The position numbers were made by a program, and so were the translations under genes. A stretch of 64,000 bases of DNA from JAGVSR01 sp963825555 (GTDB taxonomy: Bacteria; Pseudomonadota; Alphaproteobacteria; Rhizobiales; Hyphomicrobiaceae): positions 62,001-126,000 of the forward strand of contig CAWGTZ010000009.1 of assembly GCA_963825555.1 (NCBI GenBank), given 5' to 3'. Positions 45,166-54,154 of this stretch are shown here, one piece after another; the first letter of the stretch is position 1; every line of letters starts with the position of its first letter. The notes beneath the pieces were generated by a model. That model saw nothing but the letters and a program-made list of their open reading frames with translations, was not told the origin of the DNA and ran no database searches.

Positions 45166-46488
45166 TTACGGCGTGGTGGTCAGCACGTCCGTCAGGATGT
45201 CGAACAGCTCGTCGATCTCGGACTTCGTGATGATCAGTGGCGGTGACAGCGCAATGATGTCGCCCGTCGTCCGGATGAGCAGCCCTTTCTCGAAGGCTTT
45301 CACGAAGCGGTCATAGGCCCTCTGGGTTGGCCGGTCGGGTATCGGGTCGAGTTCGATCGCACCGATGAGGCCGATGTTGCGGATGTCGATGACATGCGGA
45401 AGGCCTTTCAAGGCGTGCAGCCGCTCCTCCCAATAGGGCGCCAGATCGGCCACCCGTGTGAGCAGTCCTTCTTCCGCATAGGTGTCGAGCGTGCCGATGG
45501 CGGCGGCTGCGGCAATCGGGTGGCCCGAGTAGGTATACCCGTGGAAGAAGTCGATCATCGACTCGGGTCCCTGTTGGAAAGCCTCGTGGACCTTGTCGGA
45601 GACGAACACCGCGCCCATGGGGATGGTGCCGTTGGTGACGCCCTTGGCGGTTGTGATGATGTCCGGCTTGATGCCGAAGTAATCCGAACCGAACGGCGCT
45701 CCAAGGCGGCCGAAGGCCGTAATGACCTCGTCGGCGATAAGGAGAATGTCGTGCTTGCGGCAGATCGCTTCCAGCCGCTTGAGATAGCCCTTGGGCGGAA
45801 TGAGGACGCCCGTCGAGCACGCAACCGGTTCCACAATCACGGCGGCGATGGTCGAGGCGTCATGCAGCCCAACGAGCCGTTCCAGATCGTCCGCAAGCTC
45901 CGCGCCGTGCTCGGGCTCGCCTTTTGAGAAGGCATTGCGGGAGAGGTCGTGCGTGTGCCGCAGGTGATCGACGCCCGCGACGAGTGCGCCGAACCATTTG
46001 CGGTTGTTCACCATGCCGCCGACCGACATGCCGCCGAAGTTGACGCCGTGATAGCCGCGTTCACGCCCGATGAGGCGCACCTTCGTGGCGTTGCCCTTGG
46101 CGCGGTGATACGCGAGCGCCATCTTGAGCGCGGTCTCCACGGACTCCGAGCCGGAGTTCGTGAAGAAGACGTGGTTGAAGCCTTCGGGCGCGATGTTCAC
46201 GAGGCGCGAGGCCGCTTCGAAGGCTTTGACGTGCCCCATCATGAACGTGCCGGCGAAGTCGAGCGTCTCGGCCTGTTCCTTGATCGCGGCGACGATCTTC
46301 GGCCGGCAGTGGCCGGCATTGACACACCACAGTCCCGACGTGCCGTCGATCACGCGCCGGCCATCGGGCGTGAAATAGTGGATGCCCTTGGCGCTGGCGA
46401 AGAGCCGCGGCGCCTTCTTGAACTGCCGGTTAGCCGTGAACGGCATCCAGAAGGCTTCGAGATCGTTGGTCTTGAGCTGCACATTCAT
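45166..46488 (-). CDS. Omega-amino acid (beta-alanine):pyruvate aminotransferase
   Basis: A 440-residue class III PLP aminotransferase. Features: FWMPFTANRQFKKAPRLF (the N-terminal signature of beta-alanine:pyruvate transaminases), FFTNSGSESVETALKM, GRERGYHGVNFGGMSVGG, LLIADEVITAFGRLG and the PLP Lys in ITTAKGVTNGTIPMG. The likely reaction is beta-alanine plus pyruvate to malonate semialdehyde plus alanine; other omega-amino acids or amines are possible. AAGGA precedes the ATG at 46488. It lies between gabT and mmsA, with 43-base gaps on both sides. Confidence 0.88.
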   Translation of the reverse strand: MNVQLKTNDLEAFWMPFTANRQFKKAPRLFASAKGIHYFTPDGRRVIDGTSGLWCVNAGHCRPKIVAAIKEQAETLDFAGTFMMGHVKAFEAASRLVNIAPEGFNHVFFTNSGSESVETALKMALAYHRAKGNATKVRLIGRERGYHGVNFGGMSVGGMVNNRKWFGALVAGVDHLRHTHDLSRNAFSKGEPEHGAELADDLERLVGLHDASTIAAVIVEPVACSTGVLIPPKGYLKRLEAICRKHDILLIADEVITAFGRLGAPFGSDYFGIKPDIITTAKGVTNGTIPMGAVFVSDKVHEAFQQGPESMIDFFHGYTYSGHPIAAAAAIGTLDTYAEEGLLTRVADLAPYWEERLHALKGLPHVIDIRNIGLIGAIELDPIPDRPTQRAYDRFVKAFEKGLLIRTTGDIIALSPPLIITKSEIDELFDILTDVLTTTP

Positions 46489-46531
46489 GATGTGGATCCT
46501 TAGAAGGCGCGAGCCTTCCTGAAATGAATGA

Positions 46532-47827
46532 TCACGCGGTCTGTGTCACGGCCTCGGAGAGGCTTGCTTCGAAGATGTCCATGCCTTCCCGCACGAGGTC
46601 GTCTGATGCGGTCAGCGGCGACAGGAAGCGTATCACGTTGCCGTAGGTGCCGCAGGAGAGCAGGATCAGCCCGCGCGCGTTGGCGGCCTTCATCAGCGCC
46701 TGGGTCAACTGGGGCGCTGGCTCGTGGCTCTTCTCGTCCTTGACGAGTTCGATCGCGCACATGGCGCCTAGCCCCCGCACGTCGCCCACGCAGTTGAGGT
46801 TGGAGCGCGCCTTCAATTCGTTGCAACGGTCCATCATGATCTTTCCGATGGCGTTGGCGCGCGCGCAGAGGTTCTCGTCCTGGATGATGTCGAGTACCGC
46901 ATGGGCCGCCGCGCATGCCACTGGATTGCCGGCATATGTGCCGCCGAGGCCCCCCGGACCGGAAGCGTCCATGATGTCCGCGCGCCCCGTGATAGCCGCG
47001 AGCGGCATGCCGCCGGCGAGGCCCTTGGCCATGGTGACGACGTCGGCCTTTACGCCTGCGTGCTCCATGGCGAACATCTTGCCCGTGCGCGCGAAGCCCG
47101 TCTGGATCTCGTCGGCGATGAGTACGATGCCGTGCTCGTCACAGATGGCGCGCAACGCCTTCATGAACTCCGGCGGTGCGATGTTGAACCCACCTTCGCC
47201 CTGCACCGGCTCTATGATGATGCCTGCGATGCTGGAGGGATCGGCCGTGTGCTTGAAGAGGCTCTTCAGGCTCGCGAGGCTCTGTTCCACGGAGACGCCG
47301 TGATAAGCGTTCGGGAATTCGACCTGATAGATGTCGGCGGGGAAGGGGCCGAAACCCTTCTTGTAGGGGACGACCTTGCCCGTCAGGGCCATTCCCATCA
47401 TCGTGCGGCCGTGGAAGCCGGCGGTGAATGAAATGATGCCCGGCCGCCCCGTATGGATGCGCGCAACCTTCACCGCATTCTCGACGGCTTCCGCGCCGGT
47501 CGAGATCAGCATCGTCTTGGCAGGTCCGGTGACGGGCGCGATGGCGTTCAGCCGCTCGCAGAGGCTCACGTAGGATTCATAGGGGGTCACCTGGAAGCAG
47601 ACGTGGCTGAACGCCTTCATCTGCTCCTCGATGGCCTTCAGGATGCGCGGGTGCTGGTGGCCGGTGTTGGTCACGGCGATGCCGGCGGCAAAGTCGATGT
47701 AGCGCTTGCCGTCCGTGCTCCAGATCTCTGAATTGAGCGCGCGTTGGGCGTAGATGGCGGTGGCATGCCCGATGCCGCGGGGAACGGCATTTGCGCGGCG
47801 CTCGTGAAGCTCGGCGGAGTTGGCCAT
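46532..47827 (-). CDS. gabT: 4-aminobutyrate aminotransferase
   Basis: A 431-residue class III aminotransferase starting at ATG 47827. Motifs are typical of GabT: RYIDFAAGIAVTNTGHQHP, STGAEAVENAVKVAR, FHGRTMMGMALTGK, EPVQGEGGFN, LIADEIQTGFARTGKMFAMEH and the PLP Lys in TMAKGLAGGMPLAA. It turns GABA into succinate semialdehyde and, in known relatives (DavT), 5-aminovalerate into glutarate semialdehyde. Its neighbour gcdH makes the second activity likely here. It starts 14 bases after the gcdH stop. Confidence 0.92.
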   Translation of the reverse strand: MANSAELHERRANAVPRGIGHATAIYAQRALNSEIWSTDGKRYIDFAAGIAVTNTGHQHPRILKAIEEQMKAFSHVCFQVTPYESYVSLCERLNAIAPVTGPAKTMLISTGAEAVENAVKVARIHTGRPGIISFTAGFHGRTMMGMALTGKVVPYKKGFGPFPADIYQVEFPNAYHGVSVEQSLASLKSLFKHTADPSSIAGIIIEPVQGEGGFNIAPPEFMKALRAICDEHGIVLIADEIQTGFARTGKMFAMEHAGVKADVVTMAKGLAGGMPLAAITGRADIMDASGPGGLGGTYAGNPVACAAAHAVLDIIQDENLCARANAIGKIMMDRCNELKARSNLNCVGDVRGLGAMCAIELVKDEKSHEPAPQLTQALMKAANARGLILLSCGTYGNVIRFLSPLTASDDLVREGMDIFEASLSEAVTQTA

Positions 47828-47841
47828 GGGGTCGTTGCTCC

Positions 47842-49077
47842 TCAAGAGAAGGCCTGGATGCCCGTCTGGGCACGGCCCAGGATCAAGGCGTGGATGTCGG
47901 CTGTGCCCTCGTAGGTATTGACGGCCTCGAGGTTCAGCATGTGGCGGATGATGGGATAGTCGTCCGAGATGCCGTTGCCGCCCAGCATGTCGCGGGCGGT
48001 CCGCGCGATGTCGAGCGCCTTCAGGCAGCTGTTGCGTTTGATCAGCGAGATCGCTTCCGGGGCCAGCAGCCCTTGTTCCTTCATGCGGCCGGCCTGCAGA
48101 CAGGCACCGAGCGCCAGGGCGATCTCGGTCTGCATGTCGGCGAGCTTCTTCTGCACGAGCTGGTTGGCGCCGAGCGGACGGCCGAACTGCGTGCGATCCA
48201 GTACGTATTGGCGGGCGGTCTGCCAGCAGGATTCAGCGGCTCCGATGGCGCCCCATGCGATCCCGAAGCGCGCATTGTTGAGGCAGCCGAACGGGCCCTT
48301 GAGCCCTGAAACGTTCGGCAGAAGATTGGCTTCGGGAACAAAGACGTCCTCCAGAACGATCTCGCCTGTCGTGGAGGCGCGAAGTGCCAGCTTGCTGTCG
48401 ATCTTGGGGGTGGAGAAGCCCGCCATGCCGCGTTCCACGATGAAACCGCGGATCAGCCCGTCGCCCGTTTTTGCCCACACGATGGCGATGTCGGCGATGG
48501 GCGAATTCGTAATCCAGGTCTTTGCTCCGTTGAGCCGGTAGCCCGCGCCGTCCGGCTTGGCGCGCGTCTTCATGCCCGCCGGATCGGAGCCATGATCGGG
48601 TTCGGTGAGGCCGAAACAGCCGACGATTTCGCCGGTAGCAAGCCCAGGTAGGTACTTCTGGCGCTGGGCTTCGCTGCCGTAGGCCCAGATTGGATACATG
48701 ACGAGGCTCGACTGGACACTCATGGCGGAGCGGTAGCCGCTGTCGACCGCCTCGATCTCCCGCGCGATGAGGCCATAAGAGACGGCGCCCACGCCGGCCC
48801 CGCCGTATGTCTCGGGTATCGTTGGGCCCAGGAAGCCCATGGCGCCCAGTTCGCGCATAAGCGAGCGGTCGAAGCCCTCGTTGCGGAAATCGGCGACGAC
48901 GCGGGGGCTGAGCTTGTCGGCGGCGAACTTGCGTGCGGCCTCGCGCAGCATGCGCTCGTCTTCGCTCAGCTGCGCCTCAAGACCCAGCGGATCGGTCCAG
49001 TCGAATAACGCCCGCGGCGCCTCGTGGGCGGCGGGATCGGCTTCGAGGTCGGTAGGCTTCAGGGGAACCGCTGTCAT
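47842..49077 (-). CDS. gcdH: Glutaryl-CoA dehydrogenase
   Basis: A 411-residue FAD acyl-CoA dehydrogenase that converts glutaryl-CoA to crotonyl-CoA and CO2. Features: FDWTDPLGLEAQLSEDERM (GCDH-type start), FGLTEPDHGSDPAGMKT, LNGAKTWITNSPIADI, NARFGIAWGAIGAAE, and the catalytic Glu390 in NTYEGTADIHALILGRA. It sits between gabD and gabT, linking the operon to C5 (lysine/cadaverine) breakdown. No glutarate CoA-transferase or ligase gene is nearby. Confidence 0.93.
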   Translation of the reverse strand: MTAVPLKPTDLEADPAAHEAPRALFDWTDPLGLEAQLSEDERMLREAARKFAADKLSPRVVADFRNEGFDRSLMRELGAMGFLGPTIPETYGGAGVGAVSYGLIAREIEAVDSGYRSAMSVQSSLVMYPIWAYGSEAQRQKYLPGLATGEIVGCFGLTEPDHGSDPAGMKTRAKPDGAGYRLNGAKTWITNSPIADIAIVWAKTGDGLIRGFIVERGMAGFSTPKIDSKLALRASTTGEIVLEDVFVPEANLLPNVSGLKGPFGCLNNARFGIAWGAIGAAESCWQTARQYVLDRTQFGRPLGANQLVQKKLADMQTEIALALGACLQAGRMKEQGLLAPEAISLIKRNSCLKALDIARTARDMLGGNGISDDYPIIRHMLNLEAVNTYEGTADIHALILGRAQTGIQAFS

Positions 49078-49104
49078 GGCTCAAATCCGATTGCGCGCTG
49101 GCGG

Positions 49105-50550
49105 CTACATGCCGCCGAGGCAAATGAACTTCGTCTCCAGGTATTCCTCCAGGCCCTCCGCCGCGCCCTCGCGGCCGAGACCCGATTCCTTGACGCCGCC
49201 GAAGGGCACCACTTCGTTGGAAAAGATGCCTTCGTTGACGCCCACCATGCCGGCTTCGAGGCTTTCCGCCGCCTTCCAGGCGCGTGAGAGGTTCTGGCTG
49301 AAGAGGTAGGCAGCAAGCCCGAAGGGCGTGGCGTTGGCGAGCGCAATCGCATCTTCGTCGGTCTCGAAGCGGATCAGTGCCGCCACGGGTCCGAAGATCT
49401 CCTGGTTCACGATGGCCATGTCGGAGGTCACGCCTGTCAGCACCGTCGGCTGGTAGAAGAGTGCGCCCGATGCATCCTTGGCGCCCCCCGTCTTCACCTT
49501 GCCGCCCTTCGCCACTGCATCCGCCATAAGGCTTTCCACCTTGGCGACCGCATCTTCGTTGATGAGCGGACCGAGGCTCACGCCCGCCCTGGCTCCCGGT
49601 CCGACAACGAGGCCCTGCGCGGCCTTCGCCAGCGCCTCGGCAAAGCGGTCGTAGATGCCCGCCTGCACGATGATGCGGTTGGCGCACACGCAGGTCTGAC
49701 CCGCATTGCGGTACTTGGAGGCCATGGCGCCGGCGACGGCCTGGTCGATGTCGGCATCATCGAAAACGATGAGCGGGGCGTTGCCGCCGAGTTCCAAAGT
49801 CAGCTTCTTCACCGTATCAGCGCACTGGCGGTAGAGGATTTTGCCGACCTCTGTCGAGCCGGTGAACGTGAGTTTGCGTACGCGAGGGTCAGCGCACAGT
49901 ACTTCACCCACACCACGCGCATCCGTCGTCGTCACGACGTTGAACACGCCGTCCGGCACGCCGGCCATCTGGGCGAGCTTGGCGAGCGCCAGGGCGCACA
50001 GCGGCGTATCCTCCGCCGGCTTGACGATAATCGTGCAGCCGGCGGCAAGGGCCGGTGCCACCTTGCGGGTGATCATGGCGATGGGGAAGTTCCACGGCGT
50101 GATAGCCGCGACGACGCCGATCGGCTGCTTGATCGTGATGTAGCGCTTGTTGGCCGCCGTCGTCGGGATCGTCCGGCCATAAGCCCGCTTTCCTTCCTCC
50201 GCGAACCACTCGACGAACGACGCGCCATACGTCACCTCTCCGCGCGATTCCGTCAGCGGTTTGCCCTGTTCGGAGGTCATGAGCTGCGCGAGCGATTCCG
50301 TCTCGGCGGTGATGAGTTCGAACCAGCGCTTCAGGATGGCGCCGCGCTCCTTCGCCGTCTTCGCGGCCCAGTCCGGCAGCGCCCGGCTTGCCGCATCGAT
50401 GGCGCGGCGCGCGTGGTCTGGCGTCAGGTCCGGAACGGTCGCGATCTCGTGTCCTGTTGCCGGATCTACGACGGCGAACTGGTCCTGTGAGGTCACCCAC
50501 TGTCCACCGATGAAGCCGGCGGTCGGATACTCGTCAGGGGTCGTGTCCAT
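49105..50550 (-). CDS. gabD: Succinate/glutarate-semialdehyde dehydrogenase
   Basis: A 481-residue aldehyde dehydrogenase with GabD hallmarks: PTAGFIGGQWV, ITPWNFPIAMITRKVAPALAAGC, FTGSTEVGKIL, LELGGNAPLIVFDDAD, the catalytic Cys in NAGQTCVCANRI, and GVNEGIFSNEVVPFGGVKESG. It oxidises succinate semialdehyde to succinate, and in DavD-type use glutarate semialdehyde to glutarate. GGAGA precedes the ATG. It is 15 bases after the puuC stop and 27 before gcdH. Confidence 0.93.
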   Translation of the reverse strand: MDTTPDEYPTAGFIGGQWVTSQDQFAVVDPATGHEIATVPDLTPDHARRAIDAASRALPDWAAKTAKERGAILKRWFELITAETESLAQLMTSEQGKPLTESRGEVTYGASFVEWFAEEGKRAYGRTIPTTAANKRYITIKQPIGVVAAITPWNFPIAMITRKVAPALAAGCTIIVKPAEDTPLCALALAKLAQMAGVPDGVFNVVTTTDARGVGEVLCADPRVRKLTFTGSTEVGKILYRQCADTVKKLTLELGGNAPLIVFDDADIDQAVAGAMASKYRNAGQTCVCANRIIVQAGIYDRFAEALAKAAQGLVVGPGARAGVSLGPLINEDAVAKVESLMADAVAKGGKVKTGGAKDASGALFYQPTVLTGVTSDMAIVNQEIFGPVAALIRFETDEDAIALANATPFGLAAYLFSQNLSRAWKAAESLEAGMVGVNEGIFSNEVVPFGGVKESGLGREGAAEGLEEYLETKFICLGGM

Positions 50551-50565
50551 GGGTGGCGGTCTCCG

Positions 50566-52056
50566 TCAGCGCAGCGTGATCGAAATGGCCTTTAGGTCGG
50601 CGTACTTGTGGAGTGCGTGCAGCGAGCGGTCGCGTCCGAAGCCCGATTGCTTGAAGCCTCCGAACGGCATGGTGATGTCACAGGCGTCCCAGCCGTTGAC
50701 CCAGACGAGCCCGGCCTTCAGTTCGCGCGCCGCGCGGTGGGCGAGTGTAAGATCCCGCGTCCACAGGCCAGCGGCCAGCCCATAGACAGTCCCGTTGGCG
50801 ATCTTGATGGCTTCCTCCGGCGTCTTGAAGCGCGTTACGGCGAGCACGGGGCCGAAGACCTCTTCCTTCGCAAGCGTGTCGGTGGGCTGGACTGCGTCGA
50901 ACACGGTGGGTTCCACGTAGAAGCCGCCCGTTTCCTCGCGCACCCGGTTGCCGCCGAGCTTGAGCGCGCAGCCTTCCTCATGGGCCGTGCCGATGAAGCG
51001 CAGAGCCGTGTTCATCTGCTCCTGGCTCACCATCGCGCCGAAGGTCGTCGTGGGGCTCAGCGGATCGCCAGGGACGATCTTCTTTGCCACCTGAAGAAGC
51101 TTTTCGACAAACTGTTCGGCGATGTCCTCTTGCACGAGCAGGCGCGAGGCGGCGGTGCAGACTTCGCCCTGGTTGAAGAAGATGCCCCACGCGGCGCTCA
51201 CCGCGGCGGCGTTCAAGTCGGGGCAGTCCGCAAAAACGATCTGCGGGGACTTACCACCCAGCTCCAGCGACACGCGCTTCAGGTTCGACTGGCCCGAGTA
51301 CTGCATGAGCAGCTTGCCGACGGGTCCCGATCCCGTGAACGCGATCATGTCGACATCCATGTGCAGGGCCAGCGCCTTGCCGGCCGTGGCTCCGAATCCA
51401 GGCACGATGTTGAGGACGCCTGCCGGCAGCCCGGCCTCGAGTGCCAGCTCGCCCATTTTCAATGCCGTCAGAGGCGACTGCTCGGCGGGCTTCAGCACAA
51501 TCGAATTGCCCATAGCGAGCGCGGGGCCGACTTTCCACATCGCCATAAGGAGCGGGAAGTTCCACGGGACGATGACGCCGATGACGCCCAGGGGCTCGTG
51601 CACGGCGAATGAGATGCGGTCGTTCGTTTCGGGGCCCACCTCGCCATAGACCTTGTCGAGGGCCTCCGCGTAGTAGCGCAGCGTGCGGATCGCGCCCGGA
51701 ACGTCGACGGAGAGCGCATCCTTGATCGGCTTGCCGACGTCGAGGCTTTCCAGAAGCGCCAGCTGTTCGGCGTCGCGCTCCATCAGGTCGGCAAACTTGA
51801 GCAGGATCGCCTTCTTCTGCCGGTAGTGCATGCGCCGCCACGTGCCCTCTTCGAAGGCCCGGCGCGCGGCGGCCACAGCCATGTCGATGTCGGCGGCCTC
51901 GCCTTCGGCGACCTCGTTGATGATCTGGCCGTTGCGCGGGGTGACATTCTGAAAGGTCTTGCCCGAGAGCGCTGGCCCGACCTTGCCGTCGATGACGGCG
52001 TTTCCGGGGATCGCCATGCGTCCGGCGAGCGTTTCGAAATGAGTGAGCGAGGTCAT
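50566..52056 (-). CDS. puuC: Aldehyde dehydrogenase, PuuC-like (gamma-glutamyl-gamma-aminobutyraldehyde)
   Basis: A 496-residue NAD(P) aldehyde dehydrogenase. It has VIVPWNFPLLMAMWKVGPALA, FTGSGPVGKLLM, SLELGGKSPQIVFADCPDLN, catalytic Cys in FNQGEVCTAASRLLV, and WVNGWDACDITMPFGGFKQSG. Proteins of this type oxidise gamma-glutamyl-aminobutyraldehyde or 3-/4-aminoaldehydes in polyamine catabolism. The context directly after puuA and puuD supports that use. The ATG at 52056 follows AAGGA; longer reading in frame runs into puuA and is not coding. Exact substrate is inferred. Confidence 0.87.
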   Translation of the reverse strand: MTSLTHFETLAGRMAIPGNAVIDGKVGPALSGKTFQNVTPRNGQIINEVAEGEAADIDMAVAAARRAFEEGTWRRMHYRQKKAILLKFADLMERDAEQLALLESLDVGKPIKDALSVDVPGAIRTLRYYAEALDKVYGEVGPETNDRISFAVHEPLGVIGVIVPWNFPLLMAMWKVGPALAMGNSIVLKPAEQSPLTALKMGELALEAGLPAGVLNIVPGFGATAGKALALHMDVDMIAFTGSGPVGKLLMQYSGQSNLKRVSLELGGKSPQIVFADCPDLNAAAVSAAWGIFFNQGEVCTAASRLLVQEDIAEQFVEKLLQVAKKIVPGDPLSPTTTFGAMVSQEQMNTALRFIGTAHEEGCALKLGGNRVREETGGFYVEPTVFDAVQPTDTLAKEEVFGPVLAVTRFKTPEEAIKIANGTVYGLAAGLWTRDLTLAHRAARELKAGLVWVNGWDACDITMPFGGFKQSGFGRDRSLHALHKYADLKAISITLR

Positions 52057-52067
52057 GGGATCGTTCC

Positions 52068-53420
52068 TTACGCGACGCGGGCGTACCACTGGTGGTCGAG
52101 AGCGGTGACGACGCGTTCGAACTCGCGCCGTTCGGTTTCCTTCATGTCGGCAAAGGTCTTCTGGAATACCGCGCCGAAGCTTTCCGTGACCACGCGCGAC
52201 GCGCGGAACTGGGCCAGGGCGTTGACCCAGGCGGTCGGCACCTTTGGCGCGTTCGAACCGTCGCAATTGCCTTCCGCGGCAGGGCCGGGCTCAAGCTTGT
52301 TGACGATGCCGTGGTGGATGCCGGCGAGCACGGCGGCCAGAACCAGGTAGGGGTTGGCATCGGAGCCGGCGATGCGGTGCTCGACGCGGGTCGCGTTCGG
52401 GGAGGAATTCAAGACACGCAGCGAGGCTGTGCGGTTGTTGTAGCCCCAGTGGGCGGCCATCGGCACATAGGATTTCGGCTGGTAACGGCGGTAGGCGTTG
52501 GCCGACTGGGCCCACACGGCCATGAAGTCGCCCATGCTGTCGCGCAACCCCCCGAGCGCGTTGCGAAAGAGTGGCGAGATCGGATTGCCGGCGAATACGT
52601 TCTGGCCCTTCTCATCCACCAGGGACACGTGGATGTGCATGCCTGAGCCCGACCAGTCGTGGTGGGGCTTGGCCATGAAAGTCGCTTCCATCTGGTGGGC
52701 CCGGGCCGCGGCCTTGACCGCGCGCTTCAGGAGCAGGCCGTCGAGGGCGGCCGTCGCGGCGTCCTTGCGGTGCTTCAGATTGATTTCGAACTGGCCGGGC
52801 CCGGCCTCCTGCAACACAGCATCCACGGGCAGGTTCTGCGACTCGCAGATCCGATAGATATCGTCGATGAACGGGCCCACGCAGTCCAATTCCTCGAACT
52901 GATAGAGTTGCTGCCAGTCGGGATTGTCGACGAGCCCGCCTGGAGTCTTCAGCTGGAACTGGCCGTCGGACGATGCCGCGCTGACATAGAATTCGAGTTC
53001 GACAGCCACGACGGGATGGTATCCCATCTTCTCCAGGCTGGAGACCTGCCGCTGAAGGATGCGTCGCGGATCGAGCCCGCCGTCGTCCTCCACCGGCACC
53101 ATCACGGCTTGGGCGTGCGTCGTATCAGCGACACTGACTGGAGCCAGCGTGTCGGCCAGAACACGGAACTGCAAATCGGGATCGCCCGTCTCCCAAAGCC
53201 GGCCGGTCTCCTCTACGCAGGAACCGCGCATATCCATGATGTAACAGGTGGAGGGGACCATGAAGCCCTTGTCGGCAAAGCCGATGAGGTCGGCCGAGCG
53301 GATTCGCTTGCCCCGCCCGATGCCGTTCAGATCGTGCATGAAGACGTCGATCCACTGCACGGAGGGATGGGCGGCGAGAAAGGCTTTGGCCTGTTCGGCC
53401 GTCAGGTAGGTCTCGGTCAT
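52068..53420 (-). CDS. puuA: Gamma-glutamylpolyamine synthetase (glutamine synthetase family), PuuA-like
   Basis: A 450-residue glutamine-synthetase-like ligase. The N-domain has QWIDVFMHDLNGIGRGKRI instead of the GlnA form. The catalytic domain keeps VAVELEFYV, AGPGQFEINLKH, ATFMAKPHHDWSGSGMHIHVS, NNRTASLRV and RVEHRIAGSDANPYLVLAA. Members ligate glutamate to putrescine or other amines. The adenylylation Tyr region of GlnA is absent. The ATG at 53420 overlaps the puuD stop (ATGA), so the pair is translationally coupled. Confidence 0.9.
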   Translation of the reverse strand: MTETYLTAEQAKAFLAAHPSVQWIDVFMHDLNGIGRGKRIRSADLIGFADKGFMVPSTCYIMDMRGSCVEETGRLWETGDPDLQFRVLADTLAPVSVADTTHAQAVMVPVEDDGGLDPRRILQRQVSSLEKMGYHPVVAVELEFYVSAASSDGQFQLKTPGGLVDNPDWQQLYQFEELDCVGPFIDDIYRICESQNLPVDAVLQEAGPGQFEINLKHRKDAATAALDGLLLKRAVKAAARAHQMEATFMAKPHHDWSGSGMHIHVSLVDEKGQNVFAGNPISPLFRNALGGLRDSMGDFMAVWAQSANAYRRYQPKSYVPMAAHWGYNNRTASLRVLNSSPNATRVEHRIAGSDANPYLVLAAVLAGIHHGIVNKLEPGPAAEGNCDGSNAPKVPTAWVNALAQFRASRVVTESFGAVFQKTFADMKETERREFERVVTALDHQWYARVA

Positions 53421-54154
53421 GACAGCTTGGCTCCCGCTGCGCGGCCGAAACGGCGGAACAGCTTGACGGACACGGGGTTCTGGGCGGCTTTCCATTCGGG
53501 GTGCCACTGCACGCCCAAGCAGAAGGGATGATCGTCGGGGCCGCGGATCGCTTCCACGAGGCCGTCCTCGGCGAAGGCTTCCGCGGTGAGCGTCGGGGCC
53601 AGTTTCTTCAGGCCCTGGCCATGCAATGAGTTCACCATGATCTGCTCCGCGCCGATCCAGTCGCGAAGCTGTCCGGTGAGCTTCAGGGGATGGCGCGGTC
53701 CCCACCGCTCTTCGAGCGTCAGTTCCTTGCGCTCGCGGTGGTCATGGTGCCCCTCCTCATGGTGCACGGCCTGATGCAGCGTGCCGCCGAGGGCCACGTT
53801 CATCTCCTGGAAGCCGCGGCAGATAGCCATCATGGGGATCTTCCGTTCTACCGCCGTGCGGATAAGCGGAAGGGTCACCGCATCGCGCGCGGGGTCGAGG
53901 TCCTCCGGCATAACCGGATCTTCCTCGCTATAGTGGTGGGGCGCGATGTTCGACGGGCTGCCCGAGAAGAGAATGCCATCGGCCGTATCCAGCACCGCTG
54001 CGATGTCAACAAGGGCGACATCGAGCGGGATGAGGAGCGGCTGGCATTGTGCCACCTCCGCGATGGCGGCCGAATACTTCCGGCTCACCGCGTCGAAGGT
54101 GTAGCCTTCGATCAGCTTCGTGCAGCAGGGAATGACGACGATCGGGCGGCTCAT
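53417..54154 (-). CDS. puuD: Gamma-glutamyl-gamma-aminobutyrate hydrolase, PuuD-like
   Basis: A 245-residue class I glutamine-amidotransferase-like hydrolase (peptidase C26). The catalytic Cys112 is in MMAICRGFQEMNVALGGTLHQ, and the His/Glu pair is in GVQWHPEW near residue 218. It also has FSGSPSNIAPHHY. It frees GABA from gamma-glutamyl-GABA in the Puu pathway. Its start overlaps the upstream aminotransferase stop, and its stop overlaps the puuA start, both by four bases. Confidence 0.92.
   Translation of the reverse strand: MSRPIVVIPCCTKLIEGYTFDAVSRKYSAAIAEVAQCQPLLIPLDVALVDIAAVLDTADGILFSGSPSNIAPHHYSEEDPVMPEDLDPARDAVTLPLIRTAVERKIPMMAICRGFQEMNVALGGTLHQAVHHEEGHHDHRERKELTLEERWGPRHPLKLTGQLRDWIGAEQIMVNSLHGQGLKKLAPTLTAEAFAEDGLVEAIRGPDDHPFCLGVQWHPEWKAAQNPVSVKLFRRFGRAAGAKLS

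Noticed and set aside
52057..52266. A 70-residue N-terminal extension of the PuuC-like dehydrogenase
   Set aside because: It is Arg-rich antisense-like sequence lying inside puuA; the ATG at 52056 has AAGGA and starts the conserved N-terminus.
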